Assembly (NCBI RefSeq): GCF_030014955.1
Contig: NZ_JAGRPV010000001.1
Location: 4,402,001 to 4,466,000 of the forward strand
From: Cohnella hashimotonis
GTDB lineage: Bacteria; Bacillota; Bacilli; Paenibacillales; Paenibacillaceae
Direction: 5' to 3'
Length of the DNA stretch: 64,000 bases
The translations under genes and the position numbers were made by a program. Below are positions 1 to 7,705 of this stretch, one piece after another. The first letter of the stretch is position 1. Each line of letters begins with the position of its first letter. Below the pieces are notes generated by a model. That model made no database searches. It saw only the letters and a program-made list of their open reading frames with translations, and was not told where the DNA came from.

Positions 1-63
1 ATACGTAAATGCGAATCTCAACTAGCTACGCACACAGCGCTGCCGTACTCCTCGAAACGCCAG

Positions 64-900
64 TCAACGCCACTTGTAGATCGGCCGCCAATTCAGCGTC
101 TCCTTAGCAAGCGCGTTGGAAAACAAAGGCGCCCTCCCGCCGAGATCCGCGCGAATGTCCGTCACCTCGGGGTAATGCTCGGCGATCAAAGCTGAGGTAT
201 CCCGCTCGCTCAGGACTTCGTCCCCTGTTATATTCAGCGAGACCGAGCCGCCCTCCAGCCGCGCCGTCAGTGCCGCCGTGCACGCGGTCGCCGCATCCCG
301 AATGTCGATATAGCTCCACAAAATTTTGCTGAACCGCTCGGGATGACGCGCGTCCTCCGCCATTCGCCCGTATTCTTCGGGCGCCGCGATCAGCGAGAAG
401 CGCAAATTCGCGATTTCCAGCGCGCCTCTGCGCGCGAACATGTCCGACGTCAATTCGCCCACCGTTTTAGACAGCCCATAACCCTCCTGAGGAAGCTGCG
501 GATGCGCCTCGTCCACGGGCAAGTATGCCGGCGAAAAAGGCTTGGACGCCCATGCGAATCCATAGCAGGACGTACTCGAGCCCATCACGACCCGGCGTAT
601 GCCGAGCAGTTCCGCCGCCTCAAGCACATGAAAGCTCCCGAGTACGTTGTTCGCAAAAATCGTGTGATGCGGATAACCGAGAGGCGCCGGAATCGCCGCC
701 AGATGAATAACGGCATCCGCGCCCTTTAGCCCGCCGACCACTTGCCCGAGGTCGCTCATATCTACGCGTGTCTGCTTGCAGGGAAGACCTTCGGCGATGC
801 GGTGATCGAGCGACACGGCTAGATAGCCTTGCCTGCGCAGCTCCTCGATAACATAACGCCCCAGCTTGCCGCTGCCGCCGGTAACGGCGATCGTACGCAT
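64..900 (-). CDS. NAD(P)-dependent epimerase/dehydratase (extended SDR)
   Basis: 278-residue extended short-chain dehydrogenase, probably acting on a nucleotide sugar or other sugar derivative in the cytoplasm. The nucleotide-binding motif TGGSGKLG lies at residues 7-14, followed by an HLAA strand near 66-69. The catalytic pair is Y141-K145 (YGLSK), with SSTS near 108-111. ATG at 898-900 is preceded by AGGAG about 8 nt upstream. It follows the enolase-superfamily dehydratase by 48 bp and probably shares its transcript. The gap holds a heptanucleotide repeat just upstream of the ribosome site. The fold is clear, but the substrate cannot be told from sequence alone. Confidence 0.85.
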   Translation of the reverse strand: MRTIAVTGGSGKLGRYVIEELRRQGYLAVSLDHRIAEGLPCKQTRVDMSDLGQVVGGLKGADAVIHLAAIPAPLGYPHHTIFANNVLGSFHVLEAAELLGIRRVVMGSSTSCYGFAWASKPFSPAYLPVDEAHPQLPQEGYGLSKTVGELTSDMFARRGALEIANLRFSLIAAPEEYGRMAEDARHPERFSKILWSYIDIRDAATACTAALTARLEGGSVSLNITGDEVLSERDTSALIAEHYPEVTDIRADLGGRAPLFSNALAKETLNWRPIYKWR

Positions 901-912
901 ACGTATTCACTC

Positions 913-947
913 CTCTCATCTCTCATCTCTCATCTCTCATCTCTCAT
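913..947. repeat. heptanucleotide tandem repeat, 5 copies
   Basis: Five perfect copies of CTCTCAT (ATGAGAG on the coding strand) fill the gap between the dehydratase stop and the epimerase start. A TTGACA hexamer (947-952, minus strand) directly abuts the array. Slippage would change the spacing upstream of the epimerase ribosome site. Confidence 0.9.
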
Positions 948-948
948 G

Positions 949-2172
949 TCAAGGACGGACGATCGTGCCGTCGGCTTTGCGGTCCAGCCGGTAAGGCGAA
1001 TGATAGCTGTGGCGCGACCAACCTTCGCCCGTCAGCGCTGCGGCCAGCGTCTCGTCGATGTCGATCCCGAGTCCCGGCTTGGACGACGGGTATAGATAGC
1101 CGCCCACTCGTTCGATATGCCCTGGAAAAGCGGCCAGCTCCTCCGGCCTGAAGTGATTGACCTCCTGAATGCCGAAGTTCCAGATCGCCATGTCCAGATG
1201 CACGGCAGCCGCCTGGTTGACGGGATCGTTCTCCCCGCCCTCCTGCCAGGCGGTGCGCACGCCGAACGCTTCGGCCAGCGCCGCGATCTTGCGGCAGGCG
1301 CTGATGCCGCCGGCCTTGGAGACGCGGACGCGGATGAAGTCGATCAGACGCTCCGAGATGAGCGGCACCCATTCCTGCGGGTTCGCGAACAGCTCGCCTA
1401 CGGCCTGCGGGGTCGCACTTTGCTGCCGGAGCTGCCGGTACCACCCGATCTGATCAGGCGGCAGAACGTCCTCAAGGAAAAACAGGCCGTACGGCTCGAG
1501 CCGTCGCGCCAGACGAACCGCCTGAATCGGAGACAAATGCTCATGCACGTCGTGCGTAAACTGGATATCGTCCCCGAACGCCACCCTGAGCGACTCGAAC
1601 ATGGCGGGAATAGCGTTCACGTACAGGTGCTCGTCGAATACGTGGCCGCCGGTATCGGCCCCTCGGGGAACATTGGCGCGATCCGCCCCGATGAAGCCGC
1701 CTCCGCCGTAGCCGCCCATCTGTACGCGCAGCACCGTGTAGCCTTCTTCGATAAAGCGGGCGACGTCCTCCTTGAGCTCCGCGATATCCTCGCCTCCCGC
1801 GTGACCGTAGCAGGCGACGGCAGATCGGGCTGCCCCGCCGAGCAGCTGATACACGGGCAGCCCGGCTTCCTTGCCCTTAATATCCCAAAGTGCCATGTCA
1901 ATGCCGCCGATCGCGGTGTTCAGCAGCGCGCCGCTTCGCCAGTAGCCGCTATGGTGCATGAGCTGCCACAGGTCTTCGATATTGGCCGCTTCGCGGCCGA
2001 TCAAGAGCGGCCCCAGCAGCTGCTCGACGATCTGCACGACAGCTTCCGGATTGAAGAGATCGGTCGCCGATCCCAAGCCGTACAAGCCGTCCTGGTCCGT
2101 CGTCACCTTTACGATCGTCCAGGTCCCGTTTTTCCTCGTCCTGATGCACGTAACCCCGGTAATTTTCGCCAC
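949..2172 (-). CDS. ManD/RspA-like dehydratase (mandelate racemase/enolase superfamily)
   Basis: 407-residue member of the D-mannonate/D-gluconate dehydratase (RspA, ManD) group of the enolase superfamily; such enzymes remove water from sugar acids in a Mg-dependent reaction. Metal ligands fit D208, E234 (FFLED) and E260 (GELF), with H210 in the HDVHE motif as the likely acid. The C-terminal block NFGIQE and PGLGIDIDE is typical of the group. The usual HG-x-x-D loop reads EGGEND near 311-316, so the active site differs from the best known ManD enzymes and activity may be low or altered. GTG start with AAGGAGG about 11 nt upstream. A possible promoter has its -10 TAGAAT at 2214-2219. A second, unrelated mannonate dehydratase (uxuA) lies at 27.6 kb. 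Confidence 0.8.
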   Translation of the reverse strand: MAKITGVTCIRTRKNGTWTIVKVTTDQDGLYGLGSATDLFNPEAVVQIVEQLLGPLLIGREAANIEDLWQLMHHSGYWRSGALLNTAIGGIDMALWDIKGKEAGLPVYQLLGGAARSAVACYGHAGGEDIAELKEDVARFIEEGYTVLRVQMGGYGGGGFIGADRANVPRGADTGGHVFDEHLYVNAIPAMFESLRVAFGDDIQFTHDVHEHLSPIQAVRLARRLEPYGLFFLEDVLPPDQIGWYRQLRQQSATPQAVGELFANPQEWVPLISERLIDFIRVRVSKAGGISACRKIAALAEAFGVRTAWQEGGENDPVNQAAAVHLDMAIWNFGIQEVNHFRPEELAAFPGHIERVGGYLYPSSKPGLGIDIDETLAAALTGEGWSRHSYHSPYRLDRKADGTIVRP

Positions 2173-2300
2173 TTGTCCGTTCGCCTCCTTCAGGTTAGCC
2201 CTATGTAAGCCTCATTCTACTTCACATGTACGCCGCGCTTAATGAGACGATGACAAACTTAACTCGGCGATCTTATCCGATTGAAAAGGGCCGCAAGCGC

Positions 2301-2332
2301 AAAAAAAAACGAAGCGCTTCGGACGCCTCGTT
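2301..2332 (-). terminator. intrinsic terminator after cobA
   Basis: On the minus strand AACGAGGCG pairs with CGCTTCGTT (one bulge) and is followed by a run of nine T. It ends the nirBDC-cobA operon. Confidence 0.85.
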
Positions 2333-2370
2333 TCCTTATCTTATTTCTACTATTATAAGATTGCCGTTCC

Positions 2371-3138
2371 TTAACCGATCGCAAGTCTCGCCTGCGCCTC
2401 CAGCAGCAGGAGCTGCTCCCGCACCAGCACGACTTCGCCGATGACGATCAGTGCGGGATTGCCGATTTTCATCGCTTCGGCGAGCTTGTGAATGCGATCG
2501 AGCGCGCCAGTCACGACGCGCTGCCTGTCGGTTGTGCCGCGTTCGATCAACGCGACCGGCGTAGCAGGCGGCTTGCCGTGACGAAGCAGCTCCGTCCGAA
2601 TCTCGTCCAGCCGTCCGATGCCCATGTAGACGACAAGCGTATCGACGCCATGCGCCAGCAGGTCCCAACGGATCGGCGCCGCATCCTCGCGGCATCGATT
2701 GCCCGTGACGACGGCGAACGAAGCGGCCAGATCGCGATGCGTGAGCGGGATCCGGCTTGCGGCCGCAGCGCCGATCGCCGACGTCACGCCGGGAACGATC
2801 TCGCAGGGAATGCCGCGCTCCGCGAGCGCGAGCGCCTCTTCCCCGCCTCTGCCGAACACGAGCGGATCGCCGCCCTTGAGCCGAACCACCGTCCGGCCGC
2901 CGAGCGCATGCTCGATCAGAAGCGCTTCGATCTGCCGCTGGGACATCGTATGCTGTCCGGGGCTCTTGCCGCAGTAGACGAGCGTGGCGCCAGGCTTGGC
3001 ATAAGCCAGCAGCTCTTCGTTGACCAGGCGGTCGTAAAGGAGGACGTCCGCTTCCCGGATGCGACGGATCGCCTTCATCGTAATGAGCTCCGGGTCTCCC
3101 GGACCGGCACCGACGAGGTAGACCGGCGCGGGCCTCAT
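2371..3138 (-). CDS. cobA: uroporphyrinogen-III C-methyltransferase (SUMT)
   Basis: 255-residue SAM-dependent methyltransferase that makes precorrin-2 from uroporphyrinogen III, the first step towards siroheme, the cofactor of the nitrite reductase encoded upstream. The motifs VGAGPGDPEL near the N-terminus, RLKGGDPLVFGRGGEE near 100 and VVTGNR near 165 are diagnostic. It is a single-domain SUMT of usual length, without the CysG dehydrogenase part. The start codon overlaps the nirC stop by 4 bp (ATGA), so it is the last gene of the operon and is probably translationally coupled. Confidence 0.93.
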   Translation of the reverse strand: MRPAPVYLVGAGPGDPELITMKAIRRIREADVLLYDRLVNEELLAYAKPGATLVYCGKSPGQHTMSQRQIEALLIEHALGGRTVVRLKGGDPLVFGRGGEEALALAERGIPCEIVPGVTSAIGAAAASRIPLTHRDLAASFAVVTGNRCREDAAPIRWDLLAHGVDTLVVYMGIGRLDEIRTELLRHGKPPATPVALIERGTTDRQRVVTGALDRIHKLAEAMKIGNPALIVIGEVVLVREQLLLLEAQARLAIG

Positions 3139-3986
3139 GCGCGCCGCTCCGCGTGCAGCGTCTTGGGCGAATCAAGCGCGGACAGCGTCCCGGCGCGCAG
3201 TCCGATTCCTTTTTGCGACAGGTAGAAAAGAATGCCCGTGAACAACGCTCCGCCGACGAAGTTGCCGACCAGCACGGGAATCTGGTTCCACAGCCACCAA
3301 TCCCCGAAGCCGACGTCCGCGCCGAGCAGCATGCCCGCCGGGATAACGAACATGTTGACGACCGCGTGCTCGAACCCTTGACCGAAAAAAGTGAGAATCG
3401 GCAGCCACATGGCGGCGATCTTGCCGACGGTAGAAGTCGAAGTCATCGCCATGACGACGCCCAGCGTTACCATCCAGTTGCACAGGATCGCCTTGATGAC
3501 GACGAGGATCATGCCGTCCGCGCCCATGTGCTTGTAAGCGATCGTCTTCGCTTCGGCCGTCGCAATCAATGTCTGTGCCAGCGGACTCGCCATATCGGAA
3601 CCCATCTTGGTCGCCGTCAGATCGTAAAGAACGGCGTATACGAGACACCCGATCAAGTGGCCGGCGATGACCCAGACGTAATTTTTGAACATCCGGCCTA
3701 CTGTCGTTTTCTTTTGCAGCACGCTTAAGGGAATGAGCGCGAAGCTGCCGGTCACGAGCTCGAGGCCCAGCAGCACGATCATAACGAAGCCTACCGGAAA
3801 AATGACGGCGCCCGCCATCCCGATCTTCGTCTGGGCGACGGCCGTGAACGCCAGCGTCGTGGCGAAGGCGAGAATCGCCCCGCCCAGGAAGCCCCGAACC
3901 AGCATCTGCGAGGCGCTCATCTCCGCCTTGGCGGCGCCGCCCTCGATCATCGCCTTCAATACCTCTTTCGGTGCAACGAAATCCAT
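3135..3986 (-). CDS. nirC: formate/nitrite transporter family channel
   Basis: 283-residue integral membrane protein of the FNT family, which forms pentameric channels for nitrite or formate. About six hydrophobic segments are seen, with GFVMIVLLGLELVTGSFA and the NWMVTLGVVMA region typical of the family. Placed between nirD and cobA, it is best read as a nitrite channel. The open frame runs 20 codons further upstream, but ATG at 3984-3986 has AAGGAG at good spacing and starts with the family-like MDFVAPKEV, so this start is chosen. It overlaps cobA by 4 bp. Confidence 0.92.
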   Translation of the reverse strand: MDFVAPKEVLKAMIEGGAAKAEMSASQMLVRGFLGGAILAFATTLAFTAVAQTKIGMAGAVIFPVGFVMIVLLGLELVTGSFALIPLSVLQKKTTVGRMFKNYVWVIAGHLIGCLVYAVLYDLTATKMGSDMASPLAQTLIATAEAKTIAYKHMGADGMILVVIKAILCNWMVTLGVVMAMTSTSTVGKIAAMWLPILTFFGQGFEHAVVNMFVIPAGMLLGADVGFGDWWLWNQIPVLVGNFVGGALFTGILFYLSQKGIGLRAGTLSALDSPKTLHAERRA

Positions 3987-4014
3987 GCGCTCATCTCCTT
4001 GCTGCGTAAATGGT

Positions 4015-4323
4015 CTAAATGGTGATATAGATCGAGCCTGCGGCATCTACTTCGGTCTCGTAGGAAGTCACGCACCCGTCGTCGGGCTCATACACCTTTC
4101 CCGTTTTCAGATCGATCTTCCAGTCGTGAAGCGGACAGTGAATAGCCGTGCCGCACACCATCCCCTCCGACAGCTTGCCGCCCTTGTGCGGACAGCGGTT
4201 CTCGACGGCGCGGATCTGCCCGTCGGACAATTTGAAGATGGCGATCTCAAGTTCTTGATGACGGTAAGTGCGCGACCCTTTGGCATCGATATCGGCAACG
4301 TGAGCGACCAGCATTTTTGTCAT
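4015..4323 (-). CDS. nirD: nitrite reductase small subunit, Rieske-type
   Basis: 102-residue partner of NirB in NAD(P)H-dependent assimilatory nitrite reduction to ammonium. It keeps a full Rieske ligand set: CPHKG followed 16 residues later by CPLHDW, so it should bind a 2Fe-2S cluster, unlike the cluster-less NirD of enteric bacteria. The frame opens at a TTG five codons earlier, but the ATG at 4321-4323 has GGAGGCGGA just upstream and is preferred. It lies 18 bp after the nirB stop. Confidence 0.93.
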   Translation of the reverse strand: MTKMLVAHVADIDAKGSRTYRHQELEIAIFKLSDGQIRAVENRCPHKGGKLSEGMVCGTAIHCPLHDWKIDLKTGKVYEPDDGCVTSYETEVDAAGSIYITI

Positions 4324-4341
4324 GTTCTCCGCCTCCAATCC

Positions 4342-6774
4342 TTAGTTCAGCGGCGCGGGCACCGCGAGCGCTTCGAAGTTTTTGCGCAGCTCTTTGTCCG
4401 CGATGATTTCTTTCCAAGGATCGTTGATGTAGCTGAGCGAGGTCTTGATCCGACCATGCAGCGCTTTGCGCTCGGCCGGATCGTCCAGCACGGCCTTGAT
4501 GGCTTCCAGACCGACGCGTTCCACCCATACCGAAGTCCGCTCGCCCCAAGTCGCATTCTCTCTATAATATTGAAGGAACGCGCCGCCCCACTCGACGACC
4601 TCGTCCTCCGTCTTCACGACGCACAGCAGGTCGGTCGCCCGGACGTGTACGCCGCCGTTGCCGCCTACGTGCAGCTCCCAGCCGCCGTCGATCGCGACGA
4701 TGCCGTAATCCTTGATCGTCGCCTCGGCGCAGTTGCGAGGGCAACCGGATACCGCGAACTTAACCTTGGCCGGCGCGTTCATCCGCTCGAACTCCTTTTC
4801 GAGCCGGATGCCCATTCCGATCGCGTCCTGCGTGCCGAACCGGCAAAACGTATTGCCGACGCAAGTCTTAACGGTGCGCAGCATTTTCCCGTAAGCGTGG
4901 CCAGACGGCATATCGAGGTCCTCCCACATGCCCGGCAGGTCTTCTTTTTTGACGCCAAATAGATCGAGACGCTGTCCGCCCGTGAACTTGACCAGGGGGA
5001 CGTCGTACTTTTCGGCGACCTCCGCAATTTTTTTCAGCTCCGACGGCGTGGTGACGCCGCCATAAATCCGCGGCACGACCGAATAGGTGCCATCCTTCTG
5101 AATGTTGGCGTGATAACGTTCGTTGGCGAAACGGGATTCCTTCTCGTCCTTGTAGCGCTCGGGCCACAGCATGCCCATATAGTAGTTCAGGGACGGCCGG
5201 CACTTGGTGCAGCCTTCCGGCTGCTTCCAGTCGAGCGCGAGCATCGCTTCCTTGACCGTGGCCGGCATGAGACGCTTGAGCCCCGCGACGATCTCGTCCC
5301 TGTCCAGGGACGTACAGCCGCAGATGCCTTCTTTGACCGCTTCGCCGGCACGCTCACCTGCGTAGAGGCCAAGCAAGCCTTCGACGAGCGGCTTGCAGCC
5401 GCCGCAGGAACCGGTCGCCTTGTTGCAGGCTTTGATCTCGCCGACCGTGGAGCAGCCCTTCGTCTCGATCGCGTCCTTGATCGCGCCCTTGGAGACGCCG
5501 TTGCAGCCGCAGACGATCTCATCGTCGGCCATGTTCTCGAGCCGGCTCGCAGGAGAAGCCGCCTGGCCGCCCGGAGCGAAGCCCAGCAGCAGCTCCTTCT
5601 CCTTGCCCTTGATCGACTCGCCTTTTTTCATGATCGAGAACAAGGATGCGCCATCCGACGTGTCGCCGAACAGCACGGCGCCGACGAGCCTGTCGTTTTC
5701 GATCACGAGCTTTTTGTAGATGCCGTCCAGCTCATCCTGGTAGCGCAGCGCGCGCGTGCCCGGCGTCTCTTCGTATTGGCCGGCGGAGAATACGTCGACG
5801 CCCGATACCTTGAGCTTGGTGGAGGTCATCGATCCTTCGTACCCGGCCGTGTCTACGCCCGCCAGCCGCTTCGCCAGCACCGCGCCCTGATCGTACAATG
5901 GCGCGACGAGACCGTAGGCGATGCCTCTGTGCTCCGCGCATTCCCCGACAGCGTAAACGTTCGGCACGTTCGTTTCCATATAATCGTCTACGACGATGCC
6001 GCGACCCACCGCAAGGCCGGCGGACTTCGCCAGCGACACATTCGGCTTGATGCCGACGGCCATGACGATCAGATCCGCCTCGACCTCGCTCCCGTCCGTG
6101 AAGCGAAGTCCCTTCACGCGTTTTTTGCCGTAGATCAGCTCGGATTGCTTGCGAAGCAAAAACCTCATGCCTTGCGCTTCAAGTTCCTTTTGCAGCATTT
6201 TCGATGCCGGTTCGTCCAACTGCCGATTCATCAGATTCGGGCTGATGTGAACGACCGACACGTCCATTCCAAGGTTCAGCAGTCCGCGTGCCGCTTCCAG
6301 GCCGAGCAAGCCCCCGCCGATGACGACGGCGTTCTTGTACGACCGCGACGCCTCGAACATCGTCTCGCAGTCCGCGATGTCGCGGAAGCCGATGACGCCT
6401 TCTTTGTCCGCGCCCGGCAGCGGCAGCATGAACGGCCGCGATCCCGTTGCCAGGATGAGCTTGTCGTAATCCGCTTCGACGCCTTGATCCGAATATACCT
6501 TGCGCGCGTCCGTATCGATGCGCGTCACCGTGTGACCGGCATGGAGCGCGATGCGATTTTCGGCATACCAGTTCCAGTCGTTAATGACGATATCCTTGAG
6601 CTCCGTGCCCCCGGCCAGCACGGACGACAGCATGATGCGATTATAGTTAGGATAAGGCTCGGCGCCGAATATCGTGATCTCGTACAGTTCAGGGGCCAGC
6701 TTCAGCAGATGCTCCAACGCCCGCACGCCCGCCATTCCATTGCCGATCATCACCAGTTTCTTTTTGTCCGCCAT
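4342..6774 (-). CDS. nirB: assimilatory nitrite reductase, large subunit
   Basis: 810-residue flavo-iron-sulfur-siroheme enzyme reducing nitrite to ammonium with NAD(P)H. The N-terminal FAD/NAD part (GNGMAGVR near 12) is followed by a BFD-like 2Fe-2S domain with CGCNGVSKGA and CGGC near 425-465, then a second CGC...CTKC segment near 490-525. The siroheme/4Fe-4S domain holds TCVGNTFCRFG and SGCPRNCAEA near 640-690. Length is normal. ATG at 6772-6774 has GGGGGAG upstream. Expression is predicted to need both a GlnR/TnrA-type site and ANTAR antitermination in the 6.8-6.96 kb leader. Confidence 0.96.
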   Translation of the reverse strand: MADKKKLVMIGNGMAGVRALEHLLKLAPELYEITIFGAEPYPNYNRIMLSSVLAGGTELKDIVINDWNWYAENRIALHAGHTVTRIDTDARKVYSDQGVEADYDKLILATGSRPFMLPLPGADKEGVIGFRDIADCETMFEASRSYKNAVVIGGGLLGLEAARGLLNLGMDVSVVHISPNLMNRQLDEPASKMLQKELEAQGMRFLLRKQSELIYGKKRVKGLRFTDGSEVEADLIVMAVGIKPNVSLAKSAGLAVGRGIVVDDYMETNVPNVYAVGECAEHRGIAYGLVAPLYDQGAVLAKRLAGVDTAGYEGSMTSTKLKVSGVDVFSAGQYEETPGTRALRYQDELDGIYKKLVIENDRLVGAVLFGDTSDGASLFSIMKKGESIKGKEKELLLGFAPGGQAASPASRLENMADDEIVCGCNGVSKGAIKDAIETKGCSTVGEIKACNKATGSCGGCKPLVEGLLGLYAGERAGEAVKEGICGCTSLDRDEIVAGLKRLMPATVKEAMLALDWKQPEGCTKCRPSLNYYMGMLWPERYKDEKESRFANERYHANIQKDGTYSVVPRIYGGVTTPSELKKIAEVAEKYDVPLVKFTGGQRLDLFGVKKEDLPGMWEDLDMPSGHAYGKMLRTVKTCVGNTFCRFGTQDAIGMGIRLEKEFERMNAPAKVKFAVSGCPRNCAEATIKDYGIVAIDGGWELHVGGNGGVHVRATDLLCVVKTEDEVVEWGGAFLQYYRENATWGERTSVWVERVGLEAIKAVLDDPAERKALHGRIKTSLSYINDPWKEIIADKELRKNFEALAVPAPLN

Positions 6775-6814
6775 GTTCGCGTCTCCCCCGTTTCGGATAT
6801 ATCGTTAGGAACTC

Positions 6815-6872
6815 AAAAAGCCTGCCTCGCGGCACGGGGACACAAAAATCTCCCGTGGCACGAAAGCAGGCT
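6815..6872 (-). terminator. leader terminator of nirB (attenuator)
   Basis: On the minus strand AGCCTGC (6872-6866) pairs with GCAGGCT (6825-6819), with an inner stem CACGGG/CCCGTG, and then runs into five T. It sits between the nirB promoter and the nirB start, so by default it should stop transcription. Its 5' arm is shared with the second ANTAR hairpin. Confidence 0.85.
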
Positions 6873-6908
6873 CCATTGCCGCTTTATCCGAATACGCCAT
6901 TGTATTCG
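6864..6908 (-). promoter_or_regulatory. two-hairpin ANTAR antitermination target
   Basis: P1 (6908-6889): perfect 7-bp stem CGAATAC/GTATTCG closing the hexaloop AAUGGC. Four-nucleotide linker. P2 (6884-6864): AAGCGGC pairs with GCCuGCUU (one bulged U) and closes the hexaloop AAUGGA. Both loops have A at position 1 and G at position 4, the signature of the ANTAR RNA motif. P2 uses the 5' arm of the following terminator, so P2 and the terminator exclude each other. This is the expected target of the ANTAR protein encoded divergently at 7082. Confidence 0.88.
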
Positions 6909-6923
6909 CAAGTGATTAACCCG

Positions 6924-6952
6924 AATATATTACGAAATAACACACATGTCAA
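6924..6952 (-). promoter_or_regulatory. nirB promoter
   Basis: Minus-strand TTGACA (6952-6947), 17-bp spacer, TATATT (6929-6924). The predicted start near 6917 places P1 of the ANTAR target about 9 nt into the transcript. Confidence 0.8.
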
Positions 6953-6963
6953 TATAGTTAACA
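6947..6963. promoter_or_regulatory. GlnR/TnrA box
   Basis: TGTCA-N7-TAACA is a perfect match to the TGTNA-N7-TNACA consensus on both strands. It overlaps the -35 hexamer of the nirB promoter, pointing to nitrogen-limitation control on top of ANTAR control. Its centre is near -38, so activation or repression cannot be decided from position alone. Confidence 0.75.
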
Positions 6964-6987
6964 TAAAAAAGGGCACTATCTTTTCCC

Positions 6988-7017
6988 TCGACACTCCGCT
7001 TTCTTTTGTGTTATAAA
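6988..7017 (+). promoter_or_regulatory. possible promoter of the ANTAR gene
   Basis: TCGACA, 18-bp spacer, TATAAA, about 65 bp before the ANTAR start. The match is moderate and no other candidate stands out in this 300-bp divergent gap. Confidence 0.4.
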
Positions 7018-7081
7018 AAGTAACGGAGAAAAAGTGTCGCCTTCATTCGGAATGGCGAAGCGATAGGTGAGGAGGGCGTCG

Positions 7082-7705
7082 ATGCGTTCATTGCTCGTTG
7101 TTCATAACCATCCGTCTGCCGCCGAGCGGCTCGAATCAGTAGCTTCGAGGCAGCAGCTCCCGGAAGCCGTCATGCGCGCGGCCGGTTATACCGTAGCGAC
7201 GGCGCGGGGGGAAGAACAGGCGCGCCAGCGAATCGCGGAAGCCGACGCCTTGATCCTCGATCTGCCCATTCCGCAAATCGAGGCGTGGAGCCGCAGCGTC
7301 CTCGAGTGGAAAGTCGTGCCGATTTTGTGGTGGTGCAGCGAAGCGACCGCGACACTATCCGTCGAAGCCTGCGAGGACGGCGTGATGGCCGACGGCGTAC
7401 TTAGCGCATCGATGCTGCAGACGGAGATTCATTGGACGCTGCAGTTCGGAGCCAAGCAGTGCTTCGAGCGCCAGCAATGGCATCTCGAGCGCAGGCAGCT
7501 GCTCGCCAAGATCGAAGAACGCAAGTGGATCGACATGGCCAAAGGCATCCTCTGCGAAGTGAAAAACATTACGGAGACCGAGGCGTACGACATACTGCGC
7601 AAGCAAGCGATGAACGAACGCAAGCGGCTGGTCGACGTCGCCACCTCCATCGTTAATGTCTACAATCTGCTGCAAGAGCAAAAACAAGGGAGGTCGAAGC
7701 GATGA
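7082..7705 (+). CDS. ANTAR-domain antitermination regulator (AmiR/NasR type)
   Basis: 207-residue protein with an N-terminal receiver-like domain (about 1-120) and a C-terminal ANTAR RNA-binding domain (about 135-200). The ANTAR part keeps the typical pattern, for example WIDMAKGILCEVKNITETEA and ILRKQAMNERKRL. The receiver part lacks the acidic pair (VVHNHPS in its place) and is probably a pseudo-receiver. It is predicted to bind the nirB leader hairpins and prevent termination when nitrate or nitrite is present. The ATG at 7082 has GGAGGG upstream and is preferred to an in-frame GTG five codons earlier. Its stop overlaps the next gene (ATGA), so the two products are probably made together. 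Confidence 0.88.
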   Translation: MRSLLVVHNHPSAAERLESVASRQQLPEAVMRAAGYTVATARGEEQARQRIAEADALILDLPIPQIEAWSRSVLEWKVVPILWWCSEATATLSVEACEDGVMADGVLSASMLQTEIHWTLQFGAKQCFERQQWHLERRQLLAKIEERKWIDMAKGILCEVKNITETEAYDILRKQAMNERKRLVDVATSIVNVYNLLQEQKQGRSKR

